A stretch of DNA of 64,000 nt from NCBI GenBank assembly GCA_963778225.1, contig CAVZTR010000012.1, positions 372,001-436,000 of the forward strand. The letters are read 5' to 3'. The position numbers and the translations under genes are program-made. The notes beneath the pieces are model-generated. The model made no database searches, was not told the origin of the DNA, and saw only the letters and a list, made by a program, of their open reading frames with translations. The stretch is from JAGVSR01 sp963778225. Lineage in GTDB: Bacteria > Pseudomonadota > Alphaproteobacteria > Rhizobiales > Hyphomicrobiaceae. Of this stretch, positions 9,595-18,221 are shown in pieces (position 1 is the first letter of the stretch; every line of letters starts with the position of its first letter).

Positions 9595-10068
9595 GCGAAC
9601 CACGCTGGATCACCAAACAGCAGGCCTTGAAAATGCATGCGGAGCAGCTGGCCACTTTTGGTGGGCCCGCCGGCGTGCGTGACGAAGGCATGTTGGAGTC
9701 GGCCCTCGCACGGCCGCAGAACAAATTTGCGTATGGCGAGACGGATTTGGCCGCGCTTGCTGCTTCTTATGCGTATGGCCTTGCCCGCAATCATCCGTTC
9801 GTGGATGGCAACAAGCGCGCAGCCTTCATGTGCATGATGGTATTCCTGCGCAAAAACGGCATCGAGTTTGAACCTCGCGGTCCTGAGGCAACAGTTGCGA
9901 TGGTGAAGGCTTGCCTCTGGTGAGATCACCGAGGACGGGCTTGCCCGTTGGATCCGGGACAACTGGCCGGCCGCGGTGGTGAAGGCCGCCAAGAAACCCT
10001 CAGCTCCGCCTGCAAAGCCGCGCACGAAGAAGACGGCGAAGAAGGCTGCACCGAAGTCGCGACGCTAG
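9591..10068 (+). pseudogene. doc: Doc/Fic-family death-on-curing toxin, frameshifted
   Basis: It starts at GTG 9591 (VSEPRWITKQQAL). The Fic-like core HPFVDGNKRAA is present; in Doc proteins this core transfers phosphate onto EF-Tu. The current frame stops at 9923 after VAMVKACLW. Removing one G of the AAGG near 9911 restores LASGEITEDGLARWIRDNWP plus a Lys/Ala/Pro-rich tail to TAG 10068, so the original toxin was about 158 residues. The tail (KKTAKKAAPKSRR) is unusual for Doc. The truncation removes the last helices, so activity is doubtful. Confidence 0.82.
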
Positions 10069-10254
10069 ACAGAGCGCCCCCCTTTGGCCGCGCGGGTGCC
10101 CAGGAATGCCCTCATTCAAAAGTTACCAAGCGTTAAGGGTTTCTCGTTAACCCTTCTGAAAAGACTTTCGCGCAGCGGCGGACGCAGGGTCTGCGGCTGC
10201 TTTGCTTCATCCCGGCGATCTTGAAGACGCCCGGAAATTTGGGGGTTCCGCCAC

Positions 10255-11757
10255 TTGGGCGTGCAGCCGGCCGGTTGGGGGAAGACACTCGCGTTCGCAG
10301 CAGTCCTTGCTGTGACGGCGATGACGGGTGCCACCGTCGATGCCTCTGGCGATACGCGCACGATCTGGATGTATCACATCCACACCAAGGAAACGATTTC
10401 CATCCTGTACAAGAAGGATGGGACGTACGTCCCCGAAGCGCTCAAAAAGCTCAACTGGTTCCTGCGCGACTGGCGCAAGAACGACGCGACCGAGATGGAC
10501 CCTAAGACGATCGATATCGTCTGGGAGATGCACAACGAACTGGGCTCACAGCAGCCGGTTCACATCATCTCGGGCTATCGATCGCGCGGCACCAATGAAA
10601 TGCTGCGGCAGACGCGGGGCGGTCAGGCGAGCCAAAGCCAGCACATCACCGGCAAGGCGATCGACATCCACTTTCCCGATATTCCGATCCGGCAGCTGCG
10701 CTACTCTGCGATGATCCGCGAGCGCGGCGGCGTCGGCTACTATCCGACGTCCGCCCTTCCGTTCGTCCATGTGGATACGGCGCGCGTGCGCTCCTGGCCG
10801 CGCATGACGCACGACGAACTCGCACTCCTGTTTCCGCGGGGTCAATCGAAATACCTCTCTGCCGAGGGCAAGTCACTGGAGCCTGGCGACGCCGCAGTCG
10901 CCCGGCGCAGACAGCCGCAACTTGCGCAACAGATGGCGCAGTTCTTCGATATCCGCTCCAATCCGCGCAAGGGTGTCCTAGTCGCCGCTGCCGGCAATCC
11001 TGCGCTGCCTGTGCCGCCGATGCCGAAGCCCGCCGTACGGCCAGAGAAAAAGCCGCCGCCATCGACGGTCGTGGCTGCTCTCACACCAGTGCCAACTCCG
11101 CGGCCAGCACCACGACCGGAGCCTAAGGTTGCGGAGGCGGCGCCGCGTCTGGTCCGAGAGCCACGGCCCGTCGAGCGGTCGTCGATCTTTACGCCGGGGC
11201 CGACGGCTCAGGAGCGAGCCAAGCTCAACGAACTCATCAAGTTGGCGGCCCTCGAGCCGCAAGCCGTGCCGCAGCCCAGTCCGGTGATCGGACCCGCGCC
11301 CGCCGTGCGATCGCCGCTTCCCGCGACGGGTGAGGAGGCGGTCCGCTTGCCGGCACCTGCGGTCACAGATCTCGCCAACGGGCTTGGGGCTCAGCCGGCG
11401 TCGTTCGTGGCCGCTCCGGCGTTCGACGACGATCATCCGGAAGAACTCGCCTACGCGCCGTTCCCGATCCTGCCGCTGCTCACCGAAACGGCCTCAGCCG
11501 ACGATCCGGCGCTGGCGCGCATGGTGCACCCGAACGTTGCCCGCACCTTTGACATGATCGACGATGAGGGCCGCATTCTGCCGATGAAACTGCGGCCCGG
11601 CGAGCAGACGGCGCAATTGCTGTTTGCGAAGGAATTCCGCGGGCAGGCCGTCGATCTCTCCGCGATCGACGAAGCCTACGGCAAGGCGCAAGCCGCAAAA
11701 GCTTCACCGGGATCGCAAGGCCTCGCTGAGCGCAAGGTCAAGACGTCTCCGCGCTGA
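10255..11757 (+). CDS. DUF882 / YcbK-like M15 murein peptidase with Pro-rich tail
   Basis: A protein of about 500 residues with an N-terminal hydrophobic segment (LAFAAVLAVTAMTGA) acting as signal peptide or anchor. The M15-type domain (about 40-195) carries likely zinc ligands: His and Asp in SQHITGKAIDIHFPD and His in FVHVDTARV, plus the HIISGYRS motif. Family members are predicted endopeptidases acting on peptidoglycan cross-links. Residues about 240-400 are Pro/Ala-rich and low in complexity, followed by a short ordered tail. The start is TTG 10255 (GGGGG eight bases upstream) or GTG 10261. Its 3' end overlaps convergent oxyR by 20 bp. Confidence 0.85.
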   Translation: MGVQPAGWGKTLAFAAVLAVTAMTGATVDASGDTRTIWMYHIHTKETISILYKKDGTYVPEALKKLNWFLRDWRKNDATEMDPKTIDIVWEMHNELGSQQPVHIISGYRSRGTNEMLRQTRGGQASQSQHITGKAIDIHFPDIPIRQLRYSAMIRERGGVGYYPTSALPFVHVDTARVRSWPRMTHDELALLFPRGQSKYLSAEGKSLEPGDAAVARRRQPQLAQQMAQFFDIRSNPRKGVLVAAAGNPALPVPPMPKPAVRPEKKPPPSTVVAALTPVPTPRPAPRPEPKVAEAAPRLVREPRPVERSSIFTPGPTAQERAKLNELIKLAALEPQAVPQPSPVIGPAPAVRSPLPATGEEAVRLPAPAVTDLANGLGAQPASFVAAPAFDDDHPEELAYAPFPILPLLTETASADDPALARMVHPNVARTFDMIDDEGRILPMKLRPGEQTAQLLFAKEFRGQAVDLSAIDEAYGKAQAAKASPGSQGLAERKVKTSPR

Positions 11758-12709
11758 CGTCCCGCCCGGCCGGCTTCTTGTTACTCTCGTGCATGTGGCG
11801 CGCCTGCGCGAGCGGCCCATTCTGCCAGGCTTCGATGGCGAGGCGACCCAGTTCGCGGAAGTCGTCCTTGCGCGGCGAGGTGTTGCGCCAGACCAGACCC
11901 ACGGTGCGCGCGGGCTCCGGATCGGCAAAGCGGATGACGGTCAGCTCGCGGCCGCGTTCTTCGGTGCCCAGGCTCAGCTCGGGCAGCAGCGTGATGCCGA
12001 AACCGGCCGAAACCATTTCCACGATCGTGCCGAGGCTCGACGCGCCGAACGTGTTCACCGTGTCGACCTGCTTGAGGCTGCAATATGTCAGCGCCTGATC
12101 GCGCAGGCAGTGGCCTTCCTCCAGCAGCAGCAGCTTTTCGCCTTCGATCATTTCCTTGGTCGCGCGCAGGCGTCCGGCCATCTTGCGCTGCTTGGGGAGC
12201 GCCAACAAAAATGGGTCCTGGAAGAGCTTATGCTCTTCGAGATCGGGGTGCTTGATAGGTAGCGCCAGGAGGAGGACGTCGAGTTTGCCTTCGAGCAGTT
12301 CCTCGACAAGGTGCGAGGTTTGTGTTTCGCGGACGTGCAATTCGAGATCAGGGTAGGCGTCGCGCAAGAGCGGCAGCAGCGGCGGCAGCATATAGGGCGC
12401 GATCGAGGGGATCACGCCGAAGCGCAGCGAGCCCGTCAGCACGCGATTGGAATGGTGCGCAAAGGAGACCAACTCGCGCACGTCGCCTAGAATACGCGAC
12501 ACGCGCAGTGCGATTTCTTCGCCTTTCGGCGTCAAGCGTACGCCGTTGCGCGTGCGCTCGACGAGCGTCAGACCGAGCGTCTGCTCCAGCTCGTTGATCT
12601 GCATGGAGAGCGCCGGCTGCGTCACGGCGCAGGCCTCGGCCGCGCGGCCGAAGTGGAGTTCGCGCGAAAGCGCGTCGAAGTACCTGAGCTGTTTCAGTGT
12701 GACGGACAT
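11738..12709 (-). CDS. oxyR: LysR-type hydrogen peroxide sensor OxyR
   Basis: A 323-residue LysR regulator: winged helix-turn-helix at the N-terminus (FGRAAEACAVTQPALSMQI), then an effector domain. The redox pair is visible as Cys201 and Cys210 in GHCLRDQALTYC, equivalent to the peroxidatic and resolving cysteines of E. coli OxyR, so oxidation by H2O2 should switch it on. No katG or ahpC lies nearby. Its 3' end overlaps the DUF882 gene on the other strand. Start ATG 12709 fits the family N-terminus (MSVTLKQLRYFDAL). Confidence 0.94.
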   Translation of the reverse strand: MSVTLKQLRYFDALSRELHFGRAAEACAVTQPALSMQINELEQTLGLTLVERTRNGVRLTPKGEEIALRVSRILGDVRELVSFAHHSNRVLTGSLRFGVIPSIAPYMLPPLLPLLRDAYPDLELHVRETQTSHLVEELLEGKLDVLLLALPIKHPDLEEHKLFQDPFLLALPKQRKMAGRLRATKEMIEGEKLLLLEEGHCLRDQALTYCSLKQVDTVNTFGASSLGTIVEMVSAGFGITLLPELSLGTEERGRELTVIRFADPEPARTVGLVWRNTSPRKDDFRELGRLAIEAWQNGPLAQARHMHESNKKPAGRDVSAETS

Positions 12710-12857
12710 TGATCAGCTTCTCTTATTTGAGTGACAATAAATAACGATTAGTTCTGATCCGTGAGCGCGTCTATTCTCGAATGCGTGATCAGCGACCTTG
12801 ATGGCTTGCTGGCTGATGATTTCGAGAGCGGGGGCGCGAGCCGCCGCTTGCGAGAAG

Positions 12858-12893
12858 ACGCCCCGGCCGGCCGCCGAACCGGTCGGGGCGTTT
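12858..12893. terminator. GC-rich hairpin between oxyR and the MarR gene
   Basis: ACGCCCCG and CCGG pair with CCGG and CGGGGCG, then TTT. The gap 12710-13037 holds this hairpin and the MarR promoter; I see no convincing gene in it. Orientation and function are uncertain. Confidence 0.3.
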
Positions 12894-12980
12894 GCGTCCA
12901 GGTCCTTCGGCCATTTTTCACGAACGATTTCGAAGACGTGCGAGGGGCAATCAACTACCCCCGAACCTGTGGCGTGAATT

Positions 12981-13021
12981 TTGTTTACTTGGAAACAAAA
13001 TCGTATAGTTTCCAGGGAAAC
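12981..13021 (+). promoter_or_regulatory. Promoter with two dyad operators for the MarR-family gene
   Basis: -35 TTGTTT (12981-12986) and -10 TATAGT (13004-13009) are 17 bp apart. Two similar 14-bp dyads overlap the elements: GTTTACTTGGAAAC (12983-12996, one mismatch) and GTTTCCAGGGAAAC (13008-13021, perfect arms), 25 bp apart. The layout fits an autorepressed MarR gene starting at 13038. Confidence 0.65.
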
Positions 13022-13037
13022 AATCTGGTTCCTGCCC

Positions 13038-13500
13038 ATGACAGTCCTCCCCTTCCATTTCCGAACTCCCAGATCATCTTGGCTACTGGCTGCGGCTCGT
13101 CTCCAATCAAGTCTCGACCTCATTCGCGCGCCGGCTCGCGGACGAGGACGTGACAGTGGCTGAGTGGGTGATCCTGCGCCTGATCTACGGCGCGCGTGGT
13201 ATCGCGCCGAACAAGCTAGCGGCCGCAACCGGGATGACGCGCGGAGCGATCAGCAAGATCGCAGACAGGCTCGTTGGAAAAGGCCTCGTGCAGCGGAGCG
13301 ACCGTCCCGACGACGGGCGCATGCAGGCGCTCGCCCTCTCCGCGCGTGGCAAGCGCCTCGTTCCGCGACTTGCTGCCATGGCCGACGAAAACGACCGGCA
13401 CTTTTTCGGCGTGCTGGATTCGTCCGAGTGCGAGGCGTTACGCGCCATGCTCGAAAAGGTCGCCAGCCGTCACGGCATCAGCGAAACGCCGATCAGTTGA
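13038..13500 (+). pseudogene. MarR-family regulator with frameshifted N-terminus
   Basis: The winged-helix domain is intact (APNKLAAATGMTRGAISKIADRL, wing DRPDDGRMQALALSARG). The current frame can only start at GTG 13150, giving 116 residues without the dimerisation helix. Upstream in the same frame lies ELPDHLGYWLRLVSNQVS, a normal MarR first helix, closed off by a TGA at 13039. One base inserted near 13061 joins it to ATG 13038 (MTVLPFHISELPDHL). The gene therefore carries a one-base deletion, or makes a truncated repressor from 13150. Confidence 0.72.
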
Positions 13501-13527
13501 ATTCGAGAACGAGGAGGACACGCGTCA

Positions 13528-13929
13528 ATGACCGATGATCTCAAGGCTGTGGCGGCGCAATGTCTCGCTGCGGCCCATGACGGCTCGCTCGATTTTCCTC
13601 ACATCGTGCAGAAGCTGATTGCGGCGGGCTTTGAGAGCTATGCGATCGATTTCCGCCGCCGCACCGCGACGTATTACTTGCCGGATGGCGACAGTGTGGA
13701 ACTGACCTTTGCCGGCGACGTGGTCCCCGTTGCTCCAAGCTTTGCTACCGATACCATTAGGGCCGCCATCCGCGAGGCACAGGCCGGCGGCGCCGGCTAT
13801 ACCTACGCGGGGTTCTGCGAAAAAGTGAAAGCCGCAGGCTGCGCCGGCTACATCGTCTCATTCTCGGGCCGCCGCGCGCTCTACTTCGGCCGTACCGCCG
13901 AGACGCATGTCGAACATTTTCCGAGTTGA
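13528..13929 (+). CDS. DUF1398 family protein
   Basis: A 133-residue soluble protein of the YbcV/DUF1398 type. Its marker is the C-terminal run YIVSFSGRRALYFGRTAETH and the central YTYAGFCEKVKAAGC. Function is unknown. It starts 27 bp after the MarR gene with an AGGAGG site, so it is probably cotranscribed with it and may be the regulator's target. Confidence 0.8.
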   Translation: MTDDLKAVAAQCLAAAHDGSLDFPHIVQKLIAAGFESYAIDFRRRTATYYLPDGDSVELTFAGDVVPVAPSFATDTIRAAIREAQAGGAGYTYAGFCEKVKAAGCAGYIVSFSGRRALYFGRTAETHVEHFPS

Positions 13930-14010
13930 GCAGCCGTGTGGTCTTCGGTGACCGTCAGATGTAAGATCGATCCTCACAAGTAGCTGTATGGCGCGGGTTT
14001 AGGGGCACAT

Positions 14011-14781
14011 ATGACTGAGGGGCGTACGTTGAGGAGCGCCGTACTGGCCGCGGTTGGCTATATCGCGATCATGGCCGTCGGCATGTTCACGTCGGGGCAT
14101 GTCTTCGGGATTACGTATGGCGACCCGACGATGGTGTACGTTCTCGTCGGCTTCGAGGTGATCCTGAGCCTCTACGCTGTCGTCATGGCGCGGCGACTGT
14201 TCCGGCACTGGCATTGCGGCTTCAGCCCGATCGATTGGAGCGGGATGTGGTGGCTTGTGCCGAATTTCCTGATCATGGCGGCACTCTTCGCCGTCGTCCT
14301 GAGCTCTGGCTCTGTCGAATTGTCCGGGCTGGCTCTCCTTATCATCGTGACGATGATCCTCGTCGGCTTTTCCGAGGAATTGATGTTTCGCGGCGTCGTG
14401 CTTCGGGGAGGCCTGAGCGAGGTCAGCACGGGTCAGGCCATCTTGATATCCGCGGTTCTATTCTCGCTGTTGCATTCCGTGAACGTGCTGGCGTTCGTGC
14501 CGCTGGACGGGATGCTGCAGCAGTTGGTGCTGACCTTTGTTTTCGGGCTGGCCATGGCCTGTTACGCACTGAGGGTCAACAGCCTCATTCCCTTAATCGT
14601 GTTCCACGCCCTTTGGGACATGGTGCAGTTTCTCGGCGGACTCTATCAAGCTGAGTTTGGCCCTTTGATCACGATCGGCATCGTCGTGAACGCCGTCGTC
14701 GCTGCTGCCCTTTGGTGGCTCGTCCTGCGTAAACGGCCCGCGTTGGCCGATCCGCGCCACGTTCAATCGGCCGAAGTCTGA
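14011..14781 (+). CDS. CPBP-family intramembrane metalloprotease
   Basis: A 256-residue membrane protein with about seven hydrophobic segments. The CPBP (Abi/Rce1) motifs are present: Glu122-Glu123 and Arg127 in SEELMFRG, His155 in LLHSVNVL and His199 in FHALWD, expected to form the in-membrane active site. Family members process prenylated or peptide substrates, or act in self-immunity. No bacteriocin-like gene is adjacent and the substrate is unknown. It ends 36 bp before a terminator shared with gapR. Confidence 0.88.
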   Translation: MTEGRTLRSAVLAAVGYIAIMAVGMFTSGHVFGITYGDPTMVYVLVGFEVILSLYAVVMARRLFRHWHCGFSPIDWSGMWWLVPNFLIMAALFAVVLSSGSVELSGLALLIIVTMILVGFSEELMFRGVVLRGGLSEVSTGQAILISAVLFSLLHSVNVLAFVPLDGMLQQLVLTFVFGLAMACYALRVNSLIPLIVFHALWDMVQFLGGLYQAEFGPLITIGIVVNAVVAAALWWLVLRKRPALADPRHVQSAEV

Positions 14782-14817
14782 TGCGGGTGATGCGTGGTGG
14801 GTGCCACGAACATGTCA

Positions 14818-14848
14818 AAGGCGCTCTCCCTGCGGAAGAGCGCCTTTT
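14818..14848. terminator. Bidirectional terminator between the CPBP protease and gapR
   Basis: AAGGCGCTCT / AGAGCGCCTT with a 9-base loop, followed by TTTT on the plus strand and preceded by AAAG. It lies between convergent genes. Confidence 0.85.
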
Positions 14849-14873
14849 CAAAATCCAGCAATCCTCGCGGCCT

Positions 14874-15164
14874 CTACTCCGCCGCTTCCATCCTGAGCCC
14901 GCCGGTGGGTGAGGTTTCGTCCAGCATGCCGAGCGCGTGGAGGTAGACCTCCAGGATGCTTTCCTCTTCCTGGCGTTCCTGCTGGCTCTTCTTGCGCATG
15001 CTCACGATCTTGCGCAGCGCCTTCACATCGAAGCCGACGCCCTTGGCTTCCAGATACTTGTCGCGGATATCGGCCGCGAGCGCCTTCTTCTCTTCTTCCA
15101 ACCGTTCAATCTGTTCGACGAGCTGGCGCAGCTGATTTTGCGCGGCGGCCTGGAGCGTGGTCAT
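14874..15164 (-). CDS. gapR: Nucleoid-associated protein GapR (DUF2312)
   Basis: A 96-residue, highly charged helical protein. A coiled-coil N-terminal half (LRQLVEQIERLEEEKKALAA) is followed by the conserved DIRDKYLEAKGVGFDVKALR and KIVSMRKKSQQERQEEE. In Caulobacter, GapR encircles overtwisted DNA and assists replication and topoisomerase action. Length and motifs match the family well. It stands alone with its own terminator. Confidence 0.92.
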   Translation of the reverse strand: MTTLQAAAQNQLRQLVEQIERLEEEKKALAADIRDKYLEAKGVGFDVKALRKIVSMRKKSQQERQEEESILEVYLHALGMLDETSPTGGLRMEAAE

Positions 15165-15309
15165 CGCCTTACCTCTTTGGGAATGTCACTGGGAACACGG
15201 GAGGGCGCGGATACGCATGCGCTCGATTAGGGGAGGCTAGCGGCGCCCCTTCCCCCCTTCAAGCGAACGACTTTTTGTTCCAGAGGTTTTTGTGCCACTC
15301 TTTTTGGCT

Positions 15310-15350
15310 GCGCCTTCCGACTCCGCTGCCGCGGAGCCGGCCGGAAGGCG
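15310..15350. repeat. Palindromic element copy 1
   Basis: A 41-bp dyad: outer arms GCGCCTTCCG / CGGAAGGCG, inner arms CTCCGC / GCGGAG, and the constant GAGCCGGCC on the right side. First of three tandem copies spaced about 52 bp between divergent gapR and the lytic transglycosylase gene. The gap 15165-15518 holds no gene. Confidence 0.85.
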
Positions 15351-15362
15351 GGTTGGTTCGTT

Positions 15363-15402
15363 GCGCCTTCCGACTCCGCTGCCGCGGAGCCGGCCGGAAG
15401 GC
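15363..15402. repeat. Palindromic element copy 2
   Basis: Nearly identical to copy 1 (same arms CCTTCCG / CGGAAGG and same core), 53 bp downstream of it. The close identity suggests recent local duplication. Confidence 0.85.
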
Positions 15403-15414
15403 AATGTTACGCTT

Positions 15415-15455
15415 GCGCCTTCCGACTCCCCTGTGGGGAGCCGGCCGGAAGGCGC
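15415..15455. repeat. Palindromic element copy 3
   Basis: Same outer arms as copies 1 and 2, but the inner stem is ACTCCCC / GGGGAG instead of CTCCGC / GCGGAG, a compensated change. It lies 64 bp before the lytic transglycosylase start. Confidence 0.85.
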
Positions 15456-15518
15456 GCGGAGGTGCCGGGGTCGTAAAAGGGCCGCGAATCCGGGCTTGGT
15501 GAAGGGCCAATCGAGGAG

Positions 15519-16772
15519 ATGTGTGGGCCTGTGAAAGCTGTGCTGAGACCGATATTTGCGGCTACGTTCGGGTTGCTGATGCTCATCGGCCCGGCCACGG
15601 CCGACGACCGGCCGACGTTTGCGCAATTCATCGCGGGGCTGTGGCCGGATGCACAGGCGGCCGGTGTTTCGCGCGCCACATTCGACAAGACGTTCGCCGG
15701 CCTGCAGCCGAACATGAAGCTGCCGGACCTGGATCTCCCGGGGAAGCCGTCGGACGGATCGAAGGGGCAGGCGGAGTTCACACGCGCGCCGAAGGATTAT
15801 CTGGACGAAGCGTATCTGGAGCGTCTGGCCGCGACCGGCCGTCAGCTCACCGTCGAACACAAAGCGGATCTGGACAAGATCGAACGCGATATCGGGGTCG
15901 ACCGATACTCCATCCTCGCCATCTGGGGGCGCGAGACAGCGTTCGGCAATCATAAGCTGCCGCACGACGCCATCGAGGTGCTGGCAACGCTCGCCTGGAC
16001 CGGGCGGCGGAAAGAGTTGTTCCGCAACGAACTTATCGAAGCGCTCAAGATGCTCCAGTCGGGCGTGGCGCGGTCGGATATGCGCGCCTCATGGGCGGGG
16101 GCCGTGGGGCTCACGCAGTTCATGCCGTCTGAGTATTTCACGCACGCACGCGATCTCGACGGCGACGGCAAGAAGGACATCTTTCGCAACGTCGGCGACG
16201 CCTTGGCGTCGGGCGCCGCGCAACTCGCCGGCAAGGGCTGGGTTCGGGGTCAGACCTGGGGCTATGAGGTGATCATTCCGCCCTCGTCCGATTGCGGCTT
16301 TGAGGGACCGACGCAGGCGCGGCCGATTTCCGAGTGGCAGAAGATGGGCTTCCGGCGTGCGGACGGGCAATCGTGGGGCGAAAAATATCAGCCGGTCGAG
16401 GCCTACCTGATGAGTCCGGCGGGCGCGTATGGACCGTCGTTCCTCGTGTTCGAGAACTACAAAGTGATCCGGCGCTATAACATGTCCGACCTTTATGCGG
16501 TGTTCGTCGGGCACCTTGCCGACCGGATCGCGGGCAAGGGCGATTTCGTGCACGCGTTCGGCGGTACCGGCGCGCAGAAGACTAAAGTCATCGAAGAGAT
16601 CCAGACGCGGCTCGGCAAGGCCGGCTACGAAGTCGAAAAGGTGGACGGTAAGGTCGGCTCCAACACCCGCAAGGTGATCGGGCTTTACCAGCGCGCCAAT
16701 GGGCTCAAGGTAGATTGCTGGCCTTCGGACGAAGTCCTGAGCCACATCCGGCGCACGGCAGCGGCCCAGTGA
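15519..16772 (+). CDS. MltB-type lytic murein transglycosylase
   Basis: A 417-residue periplasmic enzyme that cleaves glycan strands of peptidoglycan to 1,6-anhydro ends. It has a signal peptide (VLRPIFAATFGLLMLIGPATA), an SLT_2/MltB domain with the catalytic Glu in WGRETAFG and substrate motif GLTQFMPSEYF, and a C-terminal peptidoglycan-binding module (about 350-410, VDGKVGSNTRKVIGLYQRANG). The start is ATG 15519 or GTG 15531; GTG gives a typical MKAVLR signal start with GAGGAG 12 bases upstream. It is immediately followed by an SGNH hydrolase gene in the same orientation. Confidence 0.9.
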   Translation: MCGPVKAVLRPIFAATFGLLMLIGPATADDRPTFAQFIAGLWPDAQAAGVSRATFDKTFAGLQPNMKLPDLDLPGKPSDGSKGQAEFTRAPKDYLDEAYLERLAATGRQLTVEHKADLDKIERDIGVDRYSILAIWGRETAFGNHKLPHDAIEVLATLAWTGRRKELFRNELIEALKMLQSGVARSDMRASWAGAVGLTQFMPSEYFTHARDLDGDGKKDIFRNVGDALASGAAQLAGKGWVRGQTWGYEVIIPPSSDCGFEGPTQARPISEWQKMGFRRADGQSWGEKYQPVEAYLMSPAGAYGPSFLVFENYKVIRRYNMSDLYAVFVGHLADRIAGKGDFVHAFGGTGAQKTKVIEEIQTRLGKAGYEVEKVDGKVGSNTRKVIGLYQRANGLKVDCWPSDEVLSHIRRTAAAQ

Positions 16773-16783
16773 GGCTTGTCTCG

Positions 16784-18205
16784 ATGCCGCGAAGCGCCGA
16801 CAATGGTGGTTCAGTTTTCCGGACCGTCCGCATCATGCTGCGCCCCCTCGTCCTTGCCGTTCTTCTGAGCTTCGTCGTTCCGCTGACGGCGTTATCGCCG
16901 GTGCGCGCGCAGGAAGAGTCCTCAAGCAGCTTCCTGGCGCCATTTCCCAAGGGCGACGTCTATTCGATCGCGGTGATCGGCGACGATCTTGCCGAAGGGC
17001 TTTGGTACGGGATGCAGGAGACGTTTCTGTCCGACGCCCGTGTGCAGGTGCTGCCGAAGCCCATCATGCTCAACGGCCTCATGCGTCCTGACCACGATGA
17101 GAAGGTCATTGCGCTGGAGGAAGACCTGAAGCGCGATCCGCCCGCGGTCGCCGCACTCATGCTTGGCGCGTGGGATCGCGTGTCACTGCGCACATCCTCG
17201 GGCAAGCGCTATCCAGTCGGAACACCTGAATGGCGGGCAGAGTATTCGCAGCGCGCGGACCGCCTGTTGAAGATGCTCAAGCGGCTCAACATCGCGGTGT
17301 ACCTGGTCGGCCTGCCGAATATGCGCAAGTTCGACGCCAACGACGACGTTCAGATGATGAACGAGGTGCTTCGCGAGCGCGCCTACCTCAACGGGATGAA
17401 ATACGTCGACAGCTATGCCGGGTTTCTCGACGAGAGCGGCGGCTACAGCGGCTGGGGTCCGGATCTCACAGGCAAGACCGTCAAGCTGCGCGACGGCGAC
17501 GGCATCTATTTCACCATGGCCGGCAACCGTAAGCTCGCGCACTTTGTGGAGCGCGACCTGCGCCGCGATTTGAAAGCAGCGCAGGCTGCTCGAAGTGTGC
17601 CGCTGCTGGGCGACACGGACGAGCAAGCCAAGATCAATCCAGGCAAAGCCGTCGTGAAGGAAAGTGGAGACGGTGCGCCCGGCGAGGTTGCGAACATTTC
17701 GGGCGGCGACGTCAAGTCGGCTGCCGGGACGACGCCCTCGGTGGGCGATCAGCCGGCCGACAACGGCCGCATCAGTTTGAGAACGGTGACGCCCACTGGC
17801 AAAGAAGACGTGGTGACGCTCGATATCGTGCGGCCTGCCATTCCGGCGTCGGTCGTGGCGCTGGTCACGCGCAAGGAGAGCCCGGATCGCGCCTCGCAGC
17901 TTGGCGACGTGCTTGTCGATCGGATCGCATCGGGCATCAACGTGATGAGCACGTTCACGCCGCCGTCGTCGAGCGCGCTCGGAGGCAGTGGACGCGGGCG
18001 GCTGTCGCCAACGCAATCGTCGTTCTATCGCGTTCTAGTCAAGGGCGAACGGCTCGCGCCTCGCCCCGGGCGGGCCGACGATTTCGTCTGGCCGCGTCCC
18101 GAACCTCAGCCGATCGAGATAAAGCCCGTCGTTGATCCGCTCGAGACGGGAAGCGCCGAGCCTCCGCCGGCGATTGATGCACCGCCGGCAAAAGTGCGCC
18201 GCTAA
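16784..18205 (+). CDS. DUF459 SGNH-hydrolase-like secreted protein
   Basis: About 473 residues. A signal peptide (MLRPLVLAVLLSFVVPLTAL, then SPVRAQ) begins at residue 18 of this start. The DUF459 domain follows, related to SGNH/GDSL hydrolases (VIGDDLAEGLWYG block I; GIYFTMAGNRKLAHFVE near the end). The usual block I Ser is Asp here (GDDLA), typical of DUF459 proteins. The C-terminal half is low in complexity. Possible starts are GTG 16769 (its GTGA overlaps the previous stop), ATG 16784 (GAGG ten bases upstream, chosen) and ATG 16835. Coupling to the lytic transglycosylase suggests a cell-wall role, perhaps deacetylation, but this is inference. Confidence 0.82.
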   Translation: MPRSADNGGSVFRTVRIMLRPLVLAVLLSFVVPLTALSPVRAQEESSSSFLAPFPKGDVYSIAVIGDDLAEGLWYGMQETFLSDARVQVLPKPIMLNGLMRPDHDEKVIALEEDLKRDPPAVAALMLGAWDRVSLRTSSGKRYPVGTPEWRAEYSQRADRLLKMLKRLNIAVYLVGLPNMRKFDANDDVQMMNEVLRERAYLNGMKYVDSYAGFLDESGGYSGWGPDLTGKTVKLRDGDGIYFTMAGNRKLAHFVERDLRRDLKAAQAARSVPLLGDTDEQAKINPGKAVVKESGDGAPGEVANISGGDVKSAAGTTPSVGDQPADNGRISLRTVTPTGKEDVVTLDIVRPAIPASVVALVTRKESPDRASQLGDVLVDRIASGINVMSTFTPPSSSALGGSGRGRLSPTQSSFYRVLVKGERLAPRPGRADDFVWPRPEPQPIEIKPVVDPLETGSAEPPPAIDAPPAKVRR

Positions 18206-18221
18206 TTATCGATCCGACGTC

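Noticed and set aside
12748..12954. A phasin-like or other small protein on the minus strand upstream of oxyR
   Set aside because: The translation (for example APALEIISQQAIKVADHAF) looks helical, but there is no ribosome-binding site, the start is unclear and a GC hairpin interrupts it.
15310..15455. Three tandem 41-bp repeats as a small CRISPR
   Set aside because: The intervening 11-12 bp are too short for spacers, and the same element occurs singly elsewhere.
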